Assembly: GCF_001306035.1 (NCBI RefSeq)
Contig: NZ_LGCM01000042.1
Span: 1 to 64,000 of the forward strand
Source: Levilinea saccharolytica
Lineage (GTDB): Bacteria; Chloroflexota; Anaerolineae; Anaerolineales; Anaerolineaceae
DNA length: 64,000 bases
Reading direction: 5' to 3'
In this document: positions 9,001 through 17,252 of the stretch, piece by piece
Layout: each line of letters begins with the position of its first letter
How positions within the stretch are numbered: the stretch's first letter is position 1
Program-made: the position numbers and the translations under genes
The notes under the pieces: generated by a model
Databases searched by the model: none
What the model saw: the letters and a program-made list of their open reading frames with translations, nothing else
Told to the model about the DNA's origin: nothing

Positions 9001-9653
9001 CCGCGGATGAAGGCCCGCTCCGGGTTTAAGGCCCGCGTGCGGTGGGCCGCCACCAAAGCCGGATCCATCATTGTGCGCATCACATCTTCGGGGATCAGGG
9101 TGATTTTGTTGACCTCATGCGAGGTGCGGAAGCCGTCAAAGAAGTGCAGGAAGGGAACCCGCGCCCGCAGCGTGGCTGCCTGGCAGATCAGCGCCATATC
9201 GTGGGCTTCCTGCACCGAGCGCGAAGCCATCAGGGCAAAACCCGTGGCCCGCGTGGCCATCACATCCGAATGATCGCCGTAGATGGAAATGGCCTGATAC
9301 GAAAGCGCCCGCGCCGAAACGTGAAAGACCGTCGAGGTCAATTCACCGGCGATCTTATACATGTTGGGGATCATCAACAGCAGGCCCTGCGAGGCGGTGA
9401 AGGTGGTGGTCAGCGCACCGGTCTGCAGCGAGCCGTGCACCGCGCCCGCCGCCCCACCTTCGGCCTGCATTTCAGCCACCAGGGGCACGCTGCCCCACAC
9501 ATTGGGGATGTTCGCCGCCGCCCACTCATCCGAAAGCTCGCCCATCCCGGAGGAGGGCGTAATGGGATAAATGGCGATGACCTCGTTCGTGCGGTAGGCA
9601 ACATAAGCAGTTGCCTCATTGGCATCAACGGTTACTGTCTTTTCAGTTGTCAT
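6066..9653 (-). CDS. nifJ: Pyruvate:ferredoxin (flavodoxin) oxidoreductase
   Basis: This single-chain enzyme oxidises pyruvate with CoA to acetyl-CoA and CO2 and reduces ferredoxin; it is central to anaerobic fermentative metabolism and acts in the cytoplasm. The 1195 residues match the fused homodimeric class. In order: N-terminal domain with YPITPSSGMGELSDEW near 30; ferredoxin-like domain with two [4Fe-4S] motifs, CIQCGKCALVCP near 697 and CTGCGLCVEVCP near 753; the cluster and thiamine-diphosphate region with CAGCGETPYVK near 827 and GDGWAYDIGYGG near 978. ATG 9653 has GGAGG 5 bases upstream. It is monocistronic, with a long inverted repeat upstream and a hairpin after its stop. Confidence 0.96.
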   Translation of the reverse strand: MTTEKTVTVDANEATAYVAYRTNEVIAIYPITPSSGMGELSDEWAAANIPNVWGSVPLVAEMQAEGGAAGAVHGSLQTGALTTTFTASQGLLLMIPNMYKIAGELTSTVFHVSARALSYQAISIYGDHSDVMATRATGFALMASRSVQEAHDMALICQAATLRARVPFLHFFDGFRTSHEVNKITLIPEDVMRTMMDPALVAAHRTRALNPERAFIRGTLQNQDVYFQGRESVNPFYAACPEHVQAAMDQFAALTGRAYHLFDYAGAPDAERVIVIMGSGAETAEETARVLAARGEKVGVLTVHLFRPFSIAHFIQALPSTVRTLAVLDRTKEAGSSGEPLYLDVVAAVQEAAAEGTSPFVNPPRILGGRYGLASKEFTPGMVQGIFAEMAKAKPKNHFTVGIHDDVSHTSLSYDPTFSIEGDETVRCVFFGLGADGTVGANKNSIKIISEEGGNFGQGYFVYDSKKSGSVTVSHLRFGPKPIRAPYLIGEGDANFVACHNFSFLERFDMLKYSRPGSVFLLNSLYGPEAVWDHLPREVQQALVEKKLKFYVIDAHHVAEASGMGSRINTIMQTCFFAISGVLPREEAIAQIKKSIKKTYGKRGETVVRQNFEAVDNTLSNLKEVAVPAQVSSAFGMRAAMSESAPAYVREVLGEILINNGDALPVSRMSADGTYPSGTAQYEKRNIALEIPTWASELCIQCGKCALVCPHASIRMKVYAPEALAGAPETFRSMDANFKEFPGMRFTIQVAPEDCTGCGLCVEVCPAKDKAQTGRKALNMAPQPPLRETERANWEFFLQLPEADRTAFQPTTVKNSQLLQPLFEFSGACAGCGETPYVKLVSQLFGDRAIIANATGCSSVYGGSLPTTPWSANRDGRGPAWSNSLFEDNAEFGLGMRLSVEKQNGFARELVKQLAGEIGTVLADGLLGAEQSTESGLRAQRERVAALKDRLVMMKDPRAGMLMGVADALIRKSVWLIGGDGWAYDIGYGGLDHVLASPYNINALVLDTEVYSNTGGQASKATPRAAVAKFAASGKGMGKKDLGMIAMSYGHIYVARVALGANDAQALRAFLEADAYDGPSLIIAYSHCIAHGIDMKEGLQQQKLAVQAGVWPLYRFNPALAREGKPPLAIDSKAPTIPVEDYAYRETRYRMLTISNEARAEELMQAANEDARFRWERLQKLAAAYAELSALTSES

Positions 9654-9693
9654 GGATCCTCCGGGGAGAAAGGGGAATACAAAAAATCAGGCC

Positions 9694-9739
9694 GGGTCAA
9701 AGATATATGGTATACGATACATCCATTATATCATGACCC
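9694..9739 (-). promoter_or_regulatory. Inverted repeat with TATAAT upstream of nifJ
   Basis: GGGTCA (9694-9699) and TGACCC (9734-9739) flank AT-rich arms GATATA/TATATC and a near-palindromic centre GTATACGATAC. A TATAAT on the minus strand occupies 9730-9725, about 70 bases before the nifJ start. It may be the nifJ promoter/operator. The minus-strand T-run just past the repeat (about 9682-9687) would also fit a long-loop terminator for the gene ending at 9771. Confidence 0.45.
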
Positions 9740-9770
9740 AGCCCGGATTGTTCCCCGCAATTTTGCCAGC

Positions 9771-10499
9771 TTAAGGCAGAGTCACCCCCAAGAGCGCCAT
9801 CACCGCCACCGCCAACGGGGCCACGATCAGCGACGGCAGCATGTTGCCGGTGCGCACCGGCCGCAGCTCCAAAATCCCGCTCACCGCCACCGCCACCAGC
9901 AGCACGCCCCCCACCGCCGTCATCTCGGTCATCATCGGCGCCGTCACCAGCGTTTGGGCCTGGGCCGCCAGCAGGCTCAGCCCGCCCTGATAGGCCAGAA
10001 TGATCAACGCGGAGAAAGCCACACCCACCCCCAGCGAAGCCGAAAAGGCCAGCGCCATCACCAGGTCCAGGGCCGATTTGATCGCCAGCAGGCTGATATC
10101 GCCGGTTAGGCCGTCTTGAATCGAGCCTAAAATGGCCACCGGCCCCACGCAGAAGACCAGCGAGGCCGTCATGAACCCGCGCAAAAAGCGCGACTGCCCC
10201 GATACCGCGCCGGAGCCGTCCTCGGCGGGCATAAAGCGCCGCTCCAGGGCCTTGCCGATCCATTCCAGCCCTTTTTCAATCTGCCACCACTCGCCCAACA
10301 CCGCCCCCACCAGCACGCTGGCGAGCACCAGCATCGAATTTTGTGTCTTCAGGAACATCTGCACGCCGTATAACAGCGTAAAAAGGCCCAAACCCGAAAT
10401 CACCGTTTGCCGAAAACGCACAGGAAGCCGGTCGCCCAAGACTGTACCCAAAACACCCCCCAACACCACCGCAGCCGTATTTAATAAAGTACCTGTCAT
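9771..10499 (-). CDS. DUF554 family membrane protein
   Basis: This is an integral membrane protein of 242 residues with six to seven hydrophobic segments and the glycine-rich start GTLLNTAAVVLGGVLGTVLG typical of DUF554 (YdfK/YqgA-like). The function of the family is unknown. Other hallmarks are LVGAVLGEWWQIEKGLEWIG near 65 and a VFCVGPVAILGSIQDGL turn near 115. I start it at ATG 10499, 7 bases after the adenosyltransferase stop, because the longer open frame only reads through that gene. It is probably the last gene of the operon beginning near 13.6 kb. Confidence 0.85.
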   Translation of the reverse strand: MTGTLLNTAAVVLGGVLGTVLGDRLPVRFRQTVISGLGLFTLLYGVQMFLKTQNSMLVLASVLVGAVLGEWWQIEKGLEWIGKALERRFMPAEDGSGAVSGQSRFLRGFMTASLVFCVGPVAILGSIQDGLTGDISLLAIKSALDLVMALAFSASLGVGVAFSALIILAYQGGLSLLAAQAQTLVTAPMMTEMTAVGGVLLVAVAVSGILELRPVRTGNMLPSLIVAPLAVAVMALLGVTLP

Positions 10500-10506
10500 A
10501 CCATCC

Positions 10507-11055
10507 TTAATCTTTGGCCAGCGTCGGGCCAGCGCGGCCCGCCGCCTGAGATTCGTATAACTCCAACACAAAACATAATGAAGACAAGCGGTTCAAATAG
10601 CGCAGCAGCTCGGGGTTTTGCAGTTCCCCGGCTTCCACCAGCACGGCCACGCGCCGTTCAGCCCGGCGCACCACCGTGCGCGCCAAAGCCAAAAAAGCTC
10701 CAGGGCGCGTATCCCCCGGCACAATAAATTCGCGCGGCAGACTCACCTGCGCGCTGAGCGCATCAATCTGCGCCTCCAGCCAGGCCACCCGCTGGGGGGT
10801 GATGGCCCGGAAGGTCTCGGCGTTTTCAGGGGTGGCGGCCACCTCACCCATCAGCCCATACAGGTCGCGCTGCGCCTGCATCACCAGCGCGGCGGTGTCT
10901 TGCCCCAGGGCAAAACTGCGCACCATGCCCAGGGCCGCCGAAGCCTCGTCCACGCTGCCCAGGGCTTCCATGCGCGCATCCGTCTTGGAAACCCGCCCCG
11001 GGCCCAAAACGCCCGTGGTGCCGTCATCGCCTTTGCGTGTGTAAAAACGGGTCAT
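10507..11055 (-). CDS. PduO-type cob(I)alamin adenosyltransferase
   Basis: The enzyme transfers adenosyl from ATP to cob(I)alamin to form coenzyme B12, the cofactor of ethanolamine ammonia-lyase encoded at the window start. The 182-residue product opens with MTRFYTRKGDDGTTGVLGPG, the ATP-binding N-terminus of the PduO/MMAB family, followed by SVDEASAALG near 40 and the helical-bundle signature FIVPGDTRPGAFLALARTVV near 120, then RRAER. ATG 11055 overlaps the upstream stop as ATGA. The link with eut is metabolic inference, since the genes are 9 kb apart. Confidence 0.9.
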   Translation of the reverse strand: MTRFYTRKGDDGTTGVLGPGRVSKTDARMEALGSVDEASAALGMVRSFALGQDTAALVMQAQRDLYGLMGEVAATPENAETFRAITPQRVAWLEAQIDALSAQVSLPREFIVPGDTRPGAFLALARTVVRRAERRVAVLVEAGELQNPELLRYLNRLSSLCFVLELYESQAAGRAGPTLAKD

Positions 11056-11642
11056 GAGGGTGTTGCCGCCTGATGCACTTGAAAGTAGAGATACCAAAAA
11101 CGCTGCGGGTCAAAGGCCGGCTGCAGGACCGCAGCCCAAACGAAGCTGCCGGGCTGGCCCGCCAACCGCAGCCGGTGATCCAACCCCGTCAGCACCGTCA
11201 GGTTGGGCGTATCCGCGGGGATCTCGTCTGCCAGCAGATCCAACAAGCAGCGCCACTGCACCGCAAAGGCATACGTCTGGGGTGAACGCGGCGGTTCGGC
11301 CAACAGCTCCTGCAGCTCTGCCTGCCACAGCCGCAGGCGGGCCGCAAATTCCTGGGTGGATTTCTGAATCCAATGGCTTTTCCAGGCCTCGCGCGTGGCA
11401 GCCACCGTCTCGTTCCAGGCATCTGCCTGGGCCTGTTCCGCCGCGGGTAAGGGCGCCGCCAGCAAACGCCGCTGGCTATACATCAGCGTGCCGGGGGTCA
11501 GCCGTTGGATGCGGCTGGGCAAGCCGTCGTGGGCTTTTGCGCCGTACAGCGGCCAATACAAGGTGCGCCCGAGCAAATATTCTTTCAGCTCATACGCCGC
11601 CGCGCGCACCACGAGCAAGTCTTGATCCCACCAAGCCGCCAT
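11052..11642 (-). CDS. Conserved hypothetical protein in the adenosyltransferase operon
   Basis: I do not recognise this 196-residue protein. It is soluble, with no signal peptide or membrane segment, and rich in Trp, Ala, Leu and Gln. Its middle (residues about 60-130) looks helical with many Gln/Arg/Trp positions and could form a coiled bundle. The stop overlaps the start of the adenosyltransferase gene as ATGA, so translation is coupled; a role near cobalamin adenosylation is only guilt by association. The start lies 29 bases past the solute-binding-protein stop. Confidence 0.7.
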   Translation of the reverse strand: MAAWWDQDLLVVRAAAYELKEYLLGRTLYWPLYGAKAHDGLPSRIQRLTPGTLMYSQRRLLAAPLPAAEQAQADAWNETVAATREAWKSHWIQKSTQEFAARLRLWQAELQELLAEPPRSPQTYAFAVQWRCLLDLLADEIPADTPNLTVLTGLDHRLRLAGQPGSFVWAAVLQPAFDPQRFWYLYFQVHQAATPS

Positions 11643-11671
11643 GCTTCCCCTCCCATCTCACCCGCTGAAGA

Positions 11672-13339
11672 TTATTGCCCGCCCACCGTAGCCTGCATGA
11701 ACCACTTCGCGGCCGTGGCAAAGCGGTCGCTGCTGTCAAACAGCGGCCCCATCTGCACCCCCTGTACCCCGCGGTCCACCGCGTAGGTGTACACCGGGTA
11801 ATACAGGGTCAGCGCGGGGGTTTCATCGCTGAACACTACCTGAAAATTGCGGTACAGCCGGGCGCGCTCGCCCAAATCGGCGGTCACGCGCGCCTGTTCC
11901 AGGTACTCGCTGGCGTTGCGGTTATCCCACTGGGAATAATTCTGCCCGCCGGTGGCCTGCGCCTGATCCCAGAAGGGATAGGGGTCAGGGTCGGGCGAGC
12001 GGGTCAGGTTCAAATCCACCAGGGCCGCCTGAAATTCACGGTTGGCCAGGCGCTCATTCACCAGCTGGTCGTAGGCCACCGCCTCCAGCTTCACGTCCAC
12101 CTGCAAATCGCCCCAGTTCTTCTGAATCACCTCGGCAATTTGACGGTGCAATTCGGTATCGGGGTACAGCAGGGTAAAGCTGAGCGCGCGGCCGTCCTTC
12201 TGGCGGATGGGGTCGCCTTCCGCCGGTTCCACATACCCGGCCCGCTTCAGCTGGGCGCGCGCCGCTTCCACGTCGAAATCAATGTGCGGCAAATTATCGT
12301 AATAGGCCCAGGTTCCCGGCATAATCGGCCCATCGGCCACGATGGCCTGCGAGCCCAACAGGCGGTCCACCAGCCATTGGCGGTTGGTGCCTTTCAGCAG
12401 GGCCTGGCGCACTTCCTTATCCTCAAAAAAGGCCACTTCAGGGTCTTTGTGGTTGAACAGCACCATCGAAAGCTGCGGCTGACGGCCGGAATACACCGCC
12501 AAATCCGGCTCGGCCAACACCTGCGGCAGCACATCCGGCGAAACGTAGCCGATCCCCTGCACCACCTCGTTGCGGTAAGCCTGCAAAGCCGCCGCGGAAT
12601 CGGGGTAGTAGCGGAAGATAAACTGTTCAATGAAGGGAGGCTGTTCGTAATACAGCTCGTTGGCCTTCAGCATCACACCCGTGATCTTGCCGTCCTCCAC
12701 CACCAGTTGGTCAAAGCGGTAGGGGCCGGTGCCCACCGGCTGCAAATTGAAGGGTTCGTTCACCACCTGCTCCAGCGTTTTGCCGCCCAAAATGTGCTGG
12801 GGCAAGATGCCAAAGGCCAGGTAGTCCAGGAAGGGCGCAAACGGCTCCGGCAGGCGGAACTGCAAATCCGTGTCGCTGAGCACAATGACGTCAATCTCTT
12901 CCCAGAAGCTGCGGATGTCCTCCGGAACCCATTCGCCGCCGGTGCGGATCAGATCAATGGTGAAAACCACGTCGTCCGCGGTGACCGGCTCGCCGTCGTG
13001 CCAGCGCAGGTTCGGCTTGAGGGCAAAGTTGTACACCGTGCCGTCTTTGGCGATGCCGTAGGTCTCCGCCAGGTCCGGCACAGGCACACCGCGCGCATCA
13101 AAGCGCACCAGCCCGCTGAAGATCAGGCGGTTCACCTCGCGATCCACCGGGTTAGCATAATCCAGCACCGGGTTCAGGCGCTGCAGCGAACCGATCAGCG
13201 CCTCGGTATACACACCGCCGCGGGCAGGCTGCGGGGTCAGACTGGTGACCGGACCGCCGGGCTGGTCTGCCAACAGCAAAATACCGACCAGCAGGCCGGT
13301 CAGGAATATGATGATCAGTTGCCAGCGTAGCTTTTTCAT
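11672..13339 (-). CDS. Peptide/nickel-type ABC transporter substrate-binding protein
   Basis: This is a family 5 extracellular solute-binding protein (DppA/OppA/NikA-like), 555 residues. The N-terminus is an uncleaved-looking hydrophobic anchor (residues 5-24) without a lipobox cysteine. The mature domain starts near 38 with GGVYTEALIGSLQRLNPVLD and contains LRWHDGEPVTADDVVFTIDL near 108, the diagnostic motif of the family. No permease or ATPase genes are adjacent, so it either serves a transporter encoded elsewhere or has another role. A hairpin lies just upstream of the start. Confidence 0.87.
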   Translation of the reverse strand: MKKLRWQLIIIFLTGLLVGILLLADQPGGPVTSLTPQPARGGVYTEALIGSLQRLNPVLDYANPVDREVNRLIFSGLVRFDARGVPVPDLAETYGIAKDGTVYNFALKPNLRWHDGEPVTADDVVFTIDLIRTGGEWVPEDIRSFWEEIDVIVLSDTDLQFRLPEPFAPFLDYLAFGILPQHILGGKTLEQVVNEPFNLQPVGTGPYRFDQLVVEDGKITGVMLKANELYYEQPPFIEQFIFRYYPDSAAALQAYRNEVVQGIGYVSPDVLPQVLAEPDLAVYSGRQPQLSMVLFNHKDPEVAFFEDKEVRQALLKGTNRQWLVDRLLGSQAIVADGPIMPGTWAYYDNLPHIDFDVEAARAQLKRAGYVEPAEGDPIRQKDGRALSFTLLYPDTELHRQIAEVIQKNWGDLQVDVKLEAVAYDQLVNERLANREFQAALVDLNLTRSPDPDPYPFWDQAQATGGQNYSQWDNRNASEYLEQARVTADLGERARLYRNFQVVFSDETPALTLYYPVYTYAVDRGVQGVQMGPLFDSSDRFATAAKWFMQATVGGQ

Positions 13340-13353
13340 AGCGGAATACGAAA

Positions 13354-13386
13354 GAGGGCTGTCCCCCCTGCGGGTGAGAAGCCCTC
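13354..13386 (-). promoter_or_regulatory. Leader hairpin before the solute-binding protein gene
   Basis: GAGGGCT (13354-13360) and AGCCCTC (13380-13386) form a 7-bp stem around a 19-base loop, 15 bases before the start codon. It may attenuate read-through from secG or stabilise the message. No riboswitch class is recognised. Confidence 0.4.
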
Positions 13387-13423
13387 GTCGAGTCTCCCTG
13401 TGTGATTCAATCGGACGATCAAG

Positions 13424-13654
13424 TTATTTACTGAGGATCACCGTGACCAGCGTCAGAATGAAGAACAGCGCGCTCAAGCCAATGGTGATGTAGAAGAGCG
13501 TCTTTTCAATCCCGCGCCGAGCCGTGAACACTGTGCCCGAATCGCCGCCCGCCAACGAGCCCAGACCCACACCCTTGTTCTGCAAGATCACGCTGACGAT
13601 CAGGGCGATTGACGTTATAATCAATGCGATATCAAAGTATCCCGAAATATTCAC
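13424..13654 (-). CDS. secG: Protein translocase subunit SecG
   Basis: SecG is the small accessory subunit of the SecYEG translocon and assists SecA-driven export. The 76-residue product has the family plan: a first membrane helix (residues 8-24), the conserved loop ending LQNKGVGLGSLAGGD, and a second helix (55-74). It starts at GTG 13654 with GGAGG 6 bases upstream. It is the first gene of a minus-strand group and is divergent from the PHP gene. Confidence 0.92.
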   Translation of the reverse strand: MNISGYFDIALIITSIALIVSVILQNKGVGLGSLAGGDSGTVFTARRGIEKTLFYITIGLSALFFILTLVTVILSK

Positions 13655-13723
13655 AGATAGCCTCCTGAGGTTCTACAAGCAGGCCTGATTATACTGTCTT
13701 TATATGGGAATCGTCAACCGCGT

Positions 13724-14812
13724 ATGCACGAACTCACCCTCAACCTCCACATGCACACCACCTATTCTGACGGCTCCGGCAGCCATGAGGATATCGCCCA
13801 GGCGGCCTTACGCGCCGGCATTGACGCCGTCATCGTCACCGATCACAATGTATGGGTCAACGGCGTAGACGGCTACCGCTCGGCTAACGGGCGGCGCATG
13901 CTGCTCATCGCCGGAGAAGAGGTGCACGACCGCACCCGCCAGCCCCAAAAGAACCACCTGCTGGTGTTTGGCGCCAACCGCGAGATGACCACCTTTGCTC
14001 CCGACCCCCAGAACCTGATTCGTCAGGTGGAACAAGCCGGGGGGCTGTCTTTCATCGCTCACCCCTGGGATCCAGCCATGCCGGCGTTTGGCGAGGATGA
14101 TATCTCCTGGGTGGCCTGGGATGTGGAAGGCTACACCGGTTTTGAGCTGTGGAATGGACTGAGCGAGCTGAAAAGCGTGGCGCATTCGCGTCTGCAAGCC
14201 GTTTTTTATGCCCTGTTCCCTCAATACCTGGCGCATGCCCCCCTGCCCCAAACCCTGGCCAAATATGATGAACTGCTCAGCCAGGGACGCCGGCTGACCG
14301 CCGTGGGCGGCTCGGACGCGCACGCCCTGCACATGCACATGGGCCCCCTGCACCGCGTCATCTACCCCTACGAGTTTCACTTCCGCGCCATCAACAACCA
14401 CCTGCTCACCCCCCGCCCCCTGGGCGAGAACCTGCTCGAAGACCGGCGCATGATCTACGACGCCCTGCGCGCTGGGCGTTCCTTCATTGGTTACGACCTG
14501 CCCCACCCCACCCACGGCTTCCGCTTCACCGCTCAGGGGCTCAACGCCGTTGCCACGCTGGGCGAAGAAATCCCCCTGCATGGCAGCATCACCTTCCAAA
14601 TTCGCCTGCCAGCCCCGGCCTACTGCCGTTTGCTGTGCAACGGCAAGCCGGTCAAAGCCTGGCGCGGGCAGGAGATTTGCTCCTTCATCGCCAGCCAGCC
14701 GGGGGCCTACCGCGTGGAAGCCTATCTGGATTTTCTGGGCAAACGCCGCGGCTGGATCTTCAGCAACCCCATCTACGTGCGCGCCCCGCACCCCCGCGCG
14801 AGGGTCTCATGA
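13724..14812 (+). CDS. PHP-domain metal-dependent phosphoesterase
   Basis: This is a polymerase-and-histidinol-phosphatase-type metallohydrolase, 362 residues. The N-terminal active site is clear: NLHMHTTYSDGSGSHEDIAQ near 7, VIVTDHNV near 38 and GEEVH near 64; FIAHPWDP near 112 and GSDAH near 199 supply further metal ligands. The C-terminal ~90 residues look like a small beta-rich domain. The phosphoester substrate is unknown. Its stop overlaps the next start as ATGA, coupling it to the YbaK-type gene. A possible -10 (TATACT, 13690-13695) lies 29 bases before the start. Confidence 0.85.
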   Translation: MHELTLNLHMHTTYSDGSGSHEDIAQAALRAGIDAVIVTDHNVWVNGVDGYRSANGRRMLLIAGEEVHDRTRQPQKNHLLVFGANREMTTFAPDPQNLIRQVEQAGGLSFIAHPWDPAMPAFGEDDISWVAWDVEGYTGFELWNGLSELKSVAHSRLQAVFYALFPQYLAHAPLPQTLAKYDELLSQGRRLTAVGGSDAHALHMHMGPLHRVIYPYEFHFRAINNHLLTPRPLGENLLEDRRMIYDALRAGRSFIGYDLPHPTHGFRFTAQGLNAVATLGEEIPLHGSITFQIRLPAPAYCRLLCNGKPVKAWRGQEICSFIASQPGAYRVEAYLDFLGKRRGWIFSNPIYVRAPHPRARVS

Positions 14813-15294
14813 TCACCAACAATGTCACCCGCCTGCTCGACAGCCGCAAGATCGCTTACACCGCCTTTGAACTGCCCCCCGAAAAGATCGGCGCGCTGGA
14901 AACCGCCGCCCTGCTGGGCGTCCCCCCGCAAATTGTGTTTAAGACCATTGTGGTGGTGCGGGCCAAACCCGCCAAACCCATCCTGGCGGTCATCCCTGGG
15001 GATGCCGAAGCCGATCTGAAAGCCATCGCCGCCCTGGTGGGCGAGAAAAAGGTGCACATCCCCACCCAGCGCGAGGCCGAGCAGATCACCGGCCTGCAGG
15101 CGGGCGGAATCTCTCCCCTGGCCCTGCTCCAAAAAGGTTTCACCGTGCTCCTGGACGAATCCGCCCAGACCCACGGCCAGATTCACATCTCCGGCGGGCA
15201 GCGCGGGCTGAATCTGCGCCTGCCGGTGGACGCCCTGGTCAGCCTGACCCGCGCCCGCCTGGCCCCCATCAGCACCCGCCCCCCCGCAGACTAG
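14809..15294 (+). CDS. ybaK: YbaK/EbsC-type aminoacyl-tRNA deacylase
   Basis: Members of this family hydrolyse mischarged tRNAs, typically Cys-tRNA(Pro), in trans. The 161-residue product shows the ProX/YbaK pattern: [16 protein letters not shown] with the catalytic-type lysine near 45, [23 protein letters not shown] near 62-84, and GGISPLAL near 101. ATG 14809 overlaps the PHP stop. Its TAG stop overlaps the convergent rtcB stop within CTAG. The exact tRNA specificity is inferred from family. Confidence 0.87.
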   Translation: MITNNVTRLLDSRKIAYTAFELPPEKIGALETAALLGVPPQIVFKTIVVVRAKPAKPILAVIPGDAEADLKAIAALVGEKKVHIPTQREAEQITGLQAGGISPLALLQKGFTVLLDESAQTHGQIHISGGQRGLNLRLPVDALVSLTRARLAPISTRPPAD

Positions 15295-16742
15295 CCTTTG
15301 ACTACCGCCACAGGCCGCAGCCGCGCCACCTTGCGCGTGATGCCGGCGCCGCACACCGTGCGCACCACCTCATCCACATCCTTATAGGCCTGGGGGGCTT
15401 CTTCGGCCAGTCCGCCCATCGAACCCGCCCGCACCTGAATGCCCTGCTTTTCCAGGGCGCGCAGCAGGGCCTCGCCGCGAATTTCGCGCTTGGCCTGGCT
15501 GCGGCTGAAGACCCGCCCAGCCCCGTGGCAGCTGGACGCGTACGAACGCTCCATGCTCTCCGCCGTGCCCGCCAGCACCCAGGAGCCCGTTCCCATGCTG
15601 CCCGGAACCAGAACCGGCTGGCCGGTGTGGGCGTATTCCGGCGGCAGATCTGGGCTGCCGGGGCCAAAGGCGCGCGTGGCCCCTTTGCGGTGCACGCACA
15701 CGCGCTGCGCCCGCCCATTCAGGGTGTGCGTTTCCAGCTTGGCGATGTTGTGGGTGATGTCGTACACCAGGTGCAGGTGAAAATTGCGCACCACCCCCGC
15801 CAAAGCCGCTTCAAAGGCCAGCCGCGCCTGATGCGCCAGGATCTGGCGGTTGGCAAAGGCGTAATTGGCCGCGGAACGCATCGCCCCCAAATAGGCGCGG
15901 CCCTCGGGTGAATCCAACGGAGCGCACACCAGTTCCCGGTCAGGGATGGAAATGCCGTAGCGGCGCACCGCCCCTTGCAGGCTCTGCACCGCATCCGTGC
16001 AGATCTGGTGGCCAAAACCGCGCGAACCGCAGTGGATCATCAGCGTCAGGCAGCCCGGCTCCAGGCCCATCGCCTGGGCGGCTTCCAGATCGTACACATC
16101 TTCCACCACCCCCACCTCGATGAAATGGTTGCCCGCCCCCAGCGTGCCCAGTTGCGTGCGGCCCCTTTCACGTGCCCGCGGGCTGACAGACGCAGGGTCG
16201 GCCTCCGGCAAACAGCCGCCGTCCTCACAGCGCCGCAGGTCCATCTCGGTGGCCCAGCCGCGCTGCTGCGCCCAGCCCGCCCCCAAACGGCACACCTTTT
16301 CCAGATCGGCATCGCTCAGCCGCAAACTGCCCGCGGTGCCCACCCCGCTGGGGCAGTGCTGATCCAGGGCCGTGACCAGCCGCTCCAGGTAGGGCTGCGC
16401 CGCCTCCAGCGGCACCGCTGAGGCCATCAGCCGCACCCCGCAGTTGATGTCGTAGCCAATGCCCCCCGGCGAGATGACCCCGTCCGGCAGGGCGGTGGCA
16501 GCCACCCCACCGATGGGGAAGCCGTAGCCCTGGTGCATGTCGGGCATCACCACCACCGGCCCGGCCAGCCCGGGCAAAGAGGCCGCGTTAACGGCCTGCT
16601 GCACGGCGTTATCTTTCAGCACGGCCTCCAGCAGGCGCCGCGTGGCGAACAGGCGCACCCCCACGCGCATGCCCTTACGCGCATCCGCCGGAATCTCCCA
16701 TTCGAATTCGCTGACCGGCGTCAAATCATGAATTGTGACCAC
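15291..16742 (-). CDS. rtcB: RNA-splicing ligase RtcB
   Basis: RtcB is a GTP- and Mn2+-dependent ligase joining 2',3'-cyclic phosphate or 3'-phosphate RNA ends to 5'-OH ends, in tRNA splicing or RNA repair. The 483 residues carry all landmarks: [16 protein letters not shown] near 67, [14 protein letters not shown] near 92 with metal-binding Asp and Cys, [10 protein letters not shown] near 200, [12 protein letters not shown] near 233, and [15 protein letters not shown] near 402 with the guanylylated histidine. It starts at GTG 16742 with GGAGG 5 bases upstream and follows archease by 19 bases. No intron or suicide tRNase gene is visible nearby. Confidence 0.96.
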   Translation of the reverse strand: MVTIHDLTPVSEFEWEIPADARKGMRVGVRLFATRRLLEAVLKDNAVQQAVNAASLPGLAGPVVVMPDMHQGYGFPIGGVAATALPDGVISPGGIGYDINCGVRLMASAVPLEAAQPYLERLVTALDQHCPSGVGTAGSLRLSDADLEKVCRLGAGWAQQRGWATEMDLRRCEDGGCLPEADPASVSPRARERGRTQLGTLGAGNHFIEVGVVEDVYDLEAAQAMGLEPGCLTLMIHCGSRGFGHQICTDAVQSLQGAVRRYGISIPDRELVCAPLDSPEGRAYLGAMRSAANYAFANRQILAHQARLAFEAALAGVVRNFHLHLVYDITHNIAKLETHTLNGRAQRVCVHRKGATRAFGPGSPDLPPEYAHTGQPVLVPGSMGTGSWVLAGTAESMERSYASSCHGAGRVFSRSQAKREIRGEALLRALEKQGIQVRAGSMGGLAEEAPQAYKDVDEVVRTVCGAGITRKVARLRPVAVVKG

Positions 16743-16761
16743 GGCCGCCTCCTTTTTTAAC

Positions 16762-17175
16762 TCAAACGTCCAGCACCAGGGTCGCCTCCAGCCCGCGCGG
16801 GGTGGGGCGCACCTCCAGAGCGTGGTACGTCACCGCTTTAACCCTCCTGCCCACCGCAGCCGCCGGGCTGCCGCGCAGCACCGCCCGCAGCGTGCCGCCC
16901 TCCACGGTCAGCGTCAGGTCGTCAAACACCGTGCTTTCCACCTCACAACGGTAGAGCAGCTCGGCCAGAAACTGCACCAGCAGGCTTTCGGCGTCCTCCG
17001 CCTGCAAAACCAGTTCCGCTTCCTGGCGCGGGCCCGCCGCCCAGCGCACCCCCATCAGCGCGTATAGGCCCCGCGCCGCGGCGCGCAGAAGACCCCCCAA
17101 ATCTGCCCCCCAAACGTGCAGGCTCAGGTCGGCCGTGTGTGCAATTTCTTCAAAACCCTCAGCGATCGTGTTCAT
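16762..17175 (-). CDS. Archease, RtcB activator
   Basis: Archease promotes RtcB guanylylation and multiple turnover. The 137-residue product starts [20 protein letters not shown], containing the conserved HTAD signature, and continues with AARGLYALM near 33 and the acidic [17 protein letters not shown] near 60. The C-terminal Val-Leu-Asp-Val matches archeases with an Asp near the end. A TATAAT is 10 bases upstream of ATG 17175, so the message may be nearly leaderless. It is first in a two-gene operon with rtcB. Confidence 0.93.
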   Translation of the reverse strand: MNTIAEGFEEIAHTADLSLHVWGADLGGLLRAAARGLYALMGVRWAAGPRQEAELVLQAEDAESLLVQFLAELLYRCEVESTVFDDLTLTVEGGTLRAVLRGSPAAAVGRRVKAVTYHALEVRPTPRGLEATLVLDV

Positions 17176-17180
17176 CTTCA

Positions 17181-17192
17181 GTATAATTATAC
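17181..17192. promoter_or_regulatory. Palindromic double -10 box between archease and aph
   Basis: GTATAATTATAC is a perfect 12-base palindrome and contains TATAAT on both strands (17182-17187 plus, 17191-17186 minus). It can act as -10 for the archease-rtcB operon (start 10 bases downstream) and for the aph gene (start 65 bases downstream). No clear -35 accompanies either side. Confidence 0.55.
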
Positions 17193-17252
17193 GCCGCGCG
17201 CCTTCCCTCCGCGGGAGCGCGCCCACCTCACCCGCAAAGAGAGTCGCCTGCC

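Noticed and set aside
5853-9029. 1058-codon open frame on the plus strand
   Set aside because: It is the antisense of nifJ; the translation is His/Arg/Gly-rich with no family features.
13340-13423. Riboswitch between secG and the binding-protein gene
   Set aside because: Only 84 bases with one simple stem; no conserved riboswitch motif such as a cobalamin box.
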